Notes under the pieces: generated by a model
The model's input: only the letters and a program-made list of their open reading frames with translations
Database searches by the model: none
What the model was told of the DNA's origin: nothing
Assembly: GCA_021779695.1 (NCBI GenBank)
Contig: JAJYAE010000188.1
Location: forward strand, 1-8,521
Reading direction: 5' to 3'
DNA from: Acidobacteriota bacterium
GTDB lineage: Bacteria > Acidobacteriota > Terriglobia > Terriglobales > Acidobacteriaceae
Length of the DNA: 8,521 bases
Shown: in pieces, positions 7,297-8,521 of the stretch
How positions within the stretch are numbered: the first letter of the stretch is position 1
Layout: each line of letters begins with the position of its first letter
Translations under genes and position numbers: made by a program

Positions 7297-7860
7297 ATGA
7301 CCTTGCAACAATACTGGCAGCGTCAAGAACAGTCGCGCGGCGAACAGATTGTGGCACTCGAATCCGAACTGAGGGGATTGTCGCCGATCGATGCTCCCTT
7401 GCGGCAGCTCGAACGGAGGGCAAAGCGTTCCCTGCGCCGCTATCTCCGCGCCTCGGTCCGGCGGGCCACCGGACGCATCCTTCGCCACCATCCCGATGGC
7501 ATCTTCCGCAGCTTCTCGATCGCCCGCAGGTTGCGGCGGTTTGTCCTCAAGCAATGCCGCGTCCGCATGGAGATCTGGATTGGCTCTTCTGGTGATCTTG
7601 AATATCCGGAACTGGTCGACACGCTTCCGGCTCTGCCCGGCAGCAGCCATGAAGCCCGCGCCCGGAATCTTGACCTTGCGCGCGCACATAACCTGGCGCC
7701 GTTTCTGGCCCTTGACTATGGATCGACTCGCCCCGTTTTTAGCGATATTCCAGAGTGCGGGATGCGCGGGCGCAATGTGATGAAAGAGCAAGGACGTATC
7801 TGGATCATTCCGACGTCGCATGCGCTTTTGAGATCACGGACAGAGTCTCCCCAGACATGA
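7297..7860 (+). CDS. Arg-rich hypothetical protein (187 aa), C-terminus doubtful
   Basis: The ATG at 7297 has AAGGAAGGAG upstream. Residues 1-30 are a Gln/Glu-rich helix. Residues 35-90 are strongly basic (RRAKRSLRRYLRASVRRATGR, with RRLRRF later), which suggests nucleic-acid or acidic-lipid binding. Residues 91-130 are acidic to neutral with the look of normal coding sequence (MEIWIGSSGDLEYPELVDTL). From about residue 134 (base ~7697) the composition changes, and the tail to 187 (including MRGRNVMKEQGRIWIIPTS) looks less like conserved protein; the gene may be truncated and fused to other DNA there. No family is recognised, and position downstream of two small genes with matching leaders is the only functional clue. 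Confidence 0.55.
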   Translation: MTLQQYWQRQEQSRGEQIVALESELRGLSPIDAPLRQLERRAKRSLRRYLRASVRRATGRILRHHPDGIFRSFSIARRLRRFVLKQCRVRMEIWIGSSGDLEYPELVDTLPALPGSSHEARARNLDLARAHNLAPFLALDYGSTRPVFSDIPECGMRGRNVMKEQGRIWIIPTSHALLRSRTESPQT

Positions 7861-8273
7861 AAAATGGAAACGCAAAATGCAGCTTTGTTTTGCATGATGG
7901 GACATTGTTCTGTGGCTCTTGCTGGAAAACGTGAGCGGCGGGATGCTCTGAACTGTCGGCAGCCTTCCATGGCGTCACGATGGCCAACGTCAGTCACCTT
8001 TCATCTAGCACCACAAGCGCTCGCCAGGTTGCGCCTTCGCGATTCGGGCGGCGCTCTTCCATGACTGCTGGAAAATTGGAATGCTCAGCGGGCAAAGCAC
8101 TCAAGTCATATGGTGCCGTCGGCAGATGCACACCTTGCCTAGGGTCCGGCTGGCGAGTCGATTGCGATTGGCAGACATTCTCTGTAAATCGCCAGAGACA
8201 TAGCTAGAGAGATAACCCCAAAAGTGAGAACCTCGAGCAGGAGCCATTCAACAATTCTGTAATGTTTGATTTT
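7861..8273. other. Stretch without a supported gene
   Basis: I see no gene here with a convincing start, ribosome site and protein-like composition. Short frames on both strands (for example 7864-8064 plus, and 7716-7997 minus) lack these marks. Two small hairpins are visible: GCAAAA/TTTTGC around 7873-7894, and TCTCTG/CAGAGA with an 8-base loop at 8179-8198. Neither is followed by a T run, so neither is called as a terminator. The region lies between the end of the 187-aa gene and the end of a convergent integrase gene, and may hold decayed mobile-element DNA. Confidence 0.5.
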
Positions 8274-8521
8274 CTATGCGACCGAGCCGCGAAACGGCAG
8301 TACCTTGCCGCCACGTTGCGTCCGCTCCAGAAAATCCGCCCAATCGTTCATCATCATGGCTCGTGGCTTCAGATAGAGCGCGTGGTTGTACGCGGCACTG
8401 ACGGCATTCCGAGGCGCGTGAGCTAGCTGCAACTCAATATGCTCGTGGGCATACCCTTGCTCGTGCAGGATCGTCGAAGCAAGCCCCCGAAAGCCATGCC
8501 CCGTCATCCGGCTTTTGTAAC
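8274..8521 (-). CDS. P4-type tyrosine integrase, C-terminal fragment (5' part outside window)
   Basis: The last 81 residues of a minus-strand gene are visible, ending at a TAG at 8276-8274. They contain the C-terminal catalytic signature of P4-like phage and island integrases: TGHGFRGLAST (His and Arg II), LQLAHAPRN (the third conserved His) and AAYNHALYL (nucleophile Tyr), so the visible active-site residues are intact. Family members are about 400 aa with an N-terminal arm-binding domain (DUF4102), and typically insert islands or prophages next to tRNA genes. None is visible here, but the gene's 5' side, where the attachment site often lies, is outside the window. It is unrelated in type to the two large recombinases at 1976-6222. 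Confidence 0.9.
   Translation of the reverse strand, partial: YKSRMTGHGFRGLASTILHEQGYAHEHIELQLAHAPRNAVSAAYNHALYLKPRAMMMNDWADFLERTQRGGKVLPFRGSVA

Noticed and set aside
7716..7997. Minus-strand 93-codon frame
   Set aside because: No ribosome site, Cys/Arg/Ser-rich shadow-like composition and overlap with the 187-aa gene; kept only as possible decayed DNA.
8179..8198. Rho-independent terminator from the TCTCTG/CAGAGA hairpin
   Set aside because: Only a 6-bp stem with no T tract on either strand.
1976..8521. RIT element (three adjacent recombinases)
   Set aside because: The third recombinase here is a P4-type integrase 2 kb away, of another family and not in the operon; RIT genes are adjacent and similar in size.
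1..8521. tRNA, rRNA or CRISPR array
   Set aside because: No cloverleaf with TTCGANNC arm, no rRNA-like sequence and no regularly spaced repeats were seen on reading both strands.

Overview
The window carries parts of three unrelated pieces of DNA. At the left is the 3' part of a chromosomal-looking serine/threonine protein kinase with a membrane anchor and a TPR-type sensor region. In the middle, on the minus strand, is a two-gene operon of unusual, large tyrosine-recombinase-like proteins. At the right are three small plus-strand genes of unknown function, followed by the C-terminal end of a P4-type phage/island integrase that runs off the window. The moderately high GC content and the kinase-TM-TPR architecture suggest an Acidobacteriota-like host. 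That is an inference from gene style, not a proven assignment.

Layout. 1-2013 (+): kinase, 5' end outside the window. 1976-5260 (-): recombinase-like protein of 1094 aa. 5257-6222 (-): recombinase-like protein of 321 aa. These two minus-strand genes overlap by 4 bases (ATGA), so they form a translationally coupled operon transcribed toward the kinase. 6223-6628: no convincing gene; it probably contains the broken 5' end of the recombinase operon. 6629-6898, 6961-7191 and 7297-7860 (+): three small genes in a row. Each has a strong Shine-Dalgarno sequence behind a leader almost free of G. 7861-8273: no gene I can support. 8274-8521 (-): C-terminus of a P4-like integrase.

The most interesting part is the recombinase pair. 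Multi-recombinase operons define several mobile-island classes (GInts with ginABCD, the gamma-mobile-trio GmtXYZ islands, RIT elements, Tn554). This pair looks like part of such a module. The 1094-aa protein keeps the R...HxxR...GH framework of a tyrosine recombinase but has His-His where the nucleophilic Tyr should be, and carries an extra C-terminal region of about 350 residues. The 321-aa protein has an Arg-rich active-site framework with Asn in the HxxR motif, and seems to lack its N-terminal half. No third recombinase or small accessory gene is present, and the 3' end of the large gene runs 38 bp into the kinase gene. Together these suggest either a decayed island end or a two-gene variant. 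The P4-type integrase at the right edge is a separate recombination system, so the window may span the junction of two elements.
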